Below, in pieces: positions 6,396 through 7,494 of a stretch of DNA of 7,494 nucleotides; position 1 is the first letter of the stretch, and the number at the start of each line of letters is the position of its first letter. The translations under genes were made by a program, and so were the position numbers. Below the pieces are notes generated by a model, which made no database searches, was not told the origin of the DNA, and worked only from the letters and a program-made list of their open reading frames with translations. This DNA comes from Acidobacteriota bacterium (GTDB lineage Bacteria > Acidobacteriota > Polarisedimenticolia > J045), in NCBI GenBank assembly GCA_027064265.1, contig JAMOQA010000497.1, positions 1-7,494 of the forward strand. The letters run 5' to 3'.

Positions 6396-6402
6396 GAGGA
6401 GG
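6396..6402 (+). promoter_or_regulatory. Shine-Dalgarno of the REC-GGDEF gene
   Basis: GAGGAGG, 4 nt before the GTG at 6407, in the short spacer after hpt. It supports the GTG start and translation from a shared transcript. Confidence 0.65.
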
Positions 6403-6406
6403 CACC

Positions 6407-7339
6407 GTGCGCCTGCTGATCGCCGACGACGACCCGGTCTCCCGCCGGCTCCTCGCCCGCACGGTCGAGGAAATGGGGCACGAGGTGATCGCCGTCCAGG
6501 ACGGGTTCGAGGCGTGGACCGTGCTCCAGCAGGAGTCGATCCACCTGGTGATCGCCGACTGGATGATGCCCGAGATGGACGGTCTCGAGCTGGTGCGGCG
6601 GATCCGGGCGACGACGCGGGACCGGTATATCTACGTGATCCTCCTGACCTCCAGGAACGAGCGCCGGGACGTGATCGACGGGCTGGCGGCGGGGGCGGAC
6701 GACTACATCGTCAAGCCGTTCGACCGGGAAGAACTGCTCTTCCGCATCCGCTCCGGGGAACGGGTCGTGCGCCTCGAGGAAGCCCTCGCCGAGCGCAACC
6801 GCCAGCTCGCGATGATGGCCCTCGTCGACGGGCTGACCGGCATCGGGAACCGCCGCTCGTTCGACGAGCAGTTCCACCGCACGTTCTCCCAGTCGGTGCG
6901 CTACCACAACCCCCTCAGCATCGTGATGGTCGACATCGACCACTTCAAGCGCTACAACGACTCGCTCGGACACGAGGCGGGAGACGAGGCGCTGCGACGC
7001 GTGGCCCGCTGCCTCGCTGCGGGGATCCGGGCCTCGGACGCGGCCTTCCGGTACGGGGGCGAGGAGTTCGTCGTCCTCCTCCCCGAGACCCACCAGGATG
7101 GCGCGCGAGGGGTCGCCCGTCGCCTGGTCGAACTCGTGCGCCGGGAGGGGATTCCCCACCCGGAGAATCCGCCCCGGGGCGTGGTGACGATCAGCGCGGG
7201 CGTCTCCACCTACGTGCCCGGGACCATCGTCACCGAGAACGAGCTCCTCAAGGCGGCGGACGACGCCCTGTACGAGGCGAAGCGGGAAGGACGGGACCGT
7301 GTCGTCGCCGCCACCCTCCCCAGCGCAGCGCCGGCGTGA
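6407..7339 (+). CDS. PleD-like response regulator: REC-GGDEF diguanylate cyclase
   Basis: A 310-residue two-domain response regulator that should make cyclic di-GMP when phosphorylated. The receiver domain (about 1-120) has the acidic pocket D7-D9, phospho-acceptor D51 in ADWMMPEMDG, T81 in LLTS and K103 in VKPF, all intact. A short helical linker (about 120-138) leads to the GGDEF domain, which opens with DGLTGIGN (D141). It carries a canonical GGEEF (217-221) and an RASD I-site (208-211) five residues before it, so it should be both active and product-inhibited. It has one receiver domain, whereas Caulobacter PleD has two. It starts with GTG after a strong Shine-Dalgarno and forms an operon with hpt. 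The stop codon at 7337-7339 overlaps the candidate -35 box of the next gene. Confidence 0.95.
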   Translation: MRLLIADDDPVSRRLLARTVEEMGHEVIAVQDGFEAWTVLQQESIHLVIADWMMPEMDGLELVRRIRATTRDRYIYVILLTSRNERRDVIDGLAAGADDYIVKPFDREELLFRIRSGERVVRLEEALAERNRQLAMMALVDGLTGIGNRRSFDEQFHRTFSQSVRYHNPLSIVMVDIDHFKRYNDSLGHEAGDEALRRVARCLAAGIRASDAAFRYGGEEFVVLLPETHQDGARGVARRLVELVRREGIPHPENPPRGVVTISAGVSTYVPGTIVTENELLKAADDALYEAKREGRDRVVAATLPSAAPA

Positions 7340-7364
7340 CCGGGGCGGGGCGCCGGGCTATAGT
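7336..7364 (+). promoter_or_regulatory. Sigma70-type promoter of the selenoprotein gene
   Basis: GTGACC at 7336-7341 (four of six to TTGACA) and TATAGT at 7359-7364 (five of six to TATAAT) are separated by 17 bp. Transcription would start near 7371, giving a short leader that includes the Shine-Dalgarno. The -35 box overlaps the stop codon of the preceding response regulator gene. Confidence 0.6.
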
Positions 7365-7377
7365 GGGGTATTCACCC

Positions 7378-7383
7378 GGGAGG
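7378..7383 (+). promoter_or_regulatory. Shine-Dalgarno of the selenoprotein gene
   Basis: GGGAGG, 6 nt before the ATG at 7390. It shows that the ATG is a real translation start even though an in-frame TGA follows ten codons later. Confidence 0.75.
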
Positions 7384-7389
7384 TTGCCG

Positions 7390-7494
7390 ATGCAGGTCCG
7401 GATCCGTTACTGCCGCGTTTGAAACTACCATCCCCGGGCCGCGAGTCTCGCGGCCGTCCTCGAGCGGGAACTGGGTGTCCGGCCGGAGCTGGTG
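7390..7494 (+). CDS. SelW/Rdx-family selenoprotein with in-frame TGA (3' end outside window)
   Basis: The first 35 codons of a small thioredoxin-like protein of the Rdx family (SelW/SelT/SelH type). Reading starts MQVRIRYCRV, reaches TGA at 7420-7422, and the same frame continues open to the last base with NYHPRAASLAAVLERELG. Together this gives YC-R-V-U-NYxPRA, the redox motif CxxU (C8 and U11), followed by the helix typical of the family; Cys-containing homologues have CxxC here. Reading the TGA as selenocysteine is supported by a hairpin just downstream at 7437-7455, by a good promoter and Shine-Dalgarno before the ATG, and by family-like sequence on both sides of the TGA. The role is inferred as a redox protein; the substrate is unknown. 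Sec insertion requires SelB, tRNA-Sec, SelA and SelD, which must be encoded outside this window. Confidence 0.88.
7437..7455 (+). promoter_or_regulatory. Putative bacterial SECIS hairpin
   Basis: GGCCGCGAG and CTCGCGGCC are exact 9-base complements around one T. Allowing for a realistic loop, the stem is 7-8 bp with apical AGUCU. The loop GU lies 23-24 nt after the TGA, within the distance expected for SelB-binding elements. The apical part, GCGAGUCUCGC, resembles the loop region of the E. coli fdhF SECIS (GCAGGUCUGC). The hairpin is also coding sequence, as in other bacterial selenoprotein genes. Confidence 0.7.

Noticed and set aside
5177..7159. Single 660-codon minus-strand frame containing the DUF971 gene
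   Set aside because: Only its last 102 codons show family homology. The rest is antisense to hpt and the response regulator or out of frame with queF. The gene starts at the ATG at 5485.
7420..7422. TGA as an ordinary stop ending a 10-codon leader peptide
   Set aside because: The same frame continues with Rdx-family sequence and a SECIS-like hairpin follows. A leader peptide would not explain the conserved-looking CxxU-NYxPRA pattern across the TGA.

Overview
The window is a gene-dense, very GC-rich stretch (roughly 70% G+C by eye) from a diderm, LPS-making bacterium. It carries Kdo-kinase-like and LPS-core-type glycosyltransferase genes, a Tat translocase and a probable selenoprotein. No gene fixes the phylum. 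A deep-branching environmental lineage (Acidobacteriota or Deltaproteobacteria-like) would fit, but that is only an impression. Ten protein genes are supported, two of them cut by the window edges. There are no tRNAs, rRNAs, IS elements or CRISPR arrays.

Layout. (1) 1-804, plus strand: the C-terminal part of a GAF-GGDEF diguanylate cyclase. (2) 805-3464, minus strand: a tightly coupled operon read tatB - tatC - GT2 glycosyltransferase - Kdo-kinase-like gene. Its members overlap or nearly touch (GTGA, ATGA, then 1 nt), and its last stop abuts the stop of the cyclase gene. (3) 3465-3555: a 91-bp divergent intergenic region with -10-like boxes so close to both start codons that the transcripts may be leaderless. 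(4) 3556-5166, plus strand: a CtpA-type S41 carboxyl-terminal processing protease. (5) 5177-5892, minus strand: queF followed by a small DUF971 gene. (6) 6036-7339, plus strand: an Hpt phosphotransfer protein followed by a PleD-like REC-GGDEF response regulator, with no histidine kinase nearby. (7) 7390-7494 and beyond, plus strand: the start of a SelW/Rdx-family gene with an in-frame TGA in a CxxU motif, followed by a hairpin fitting a bacterial SECIS, and preceded by a good sigma70-type promoter and Shine-Dalgarno.

How the genes fit together. The tat/LPS operon and the CtpA protease both serve the cell envelope. The Hpt/REC-GGDEF pair and the GAF-GGDEF protein both make cyclic di-GMP, and both keep the product-inhibition RxxD site. 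QueF belongs to queuosine biosynthesis. The main discovery candidate is the selenoprotein at the right edge: standard gene calling would end it after 10 codons and miss it.
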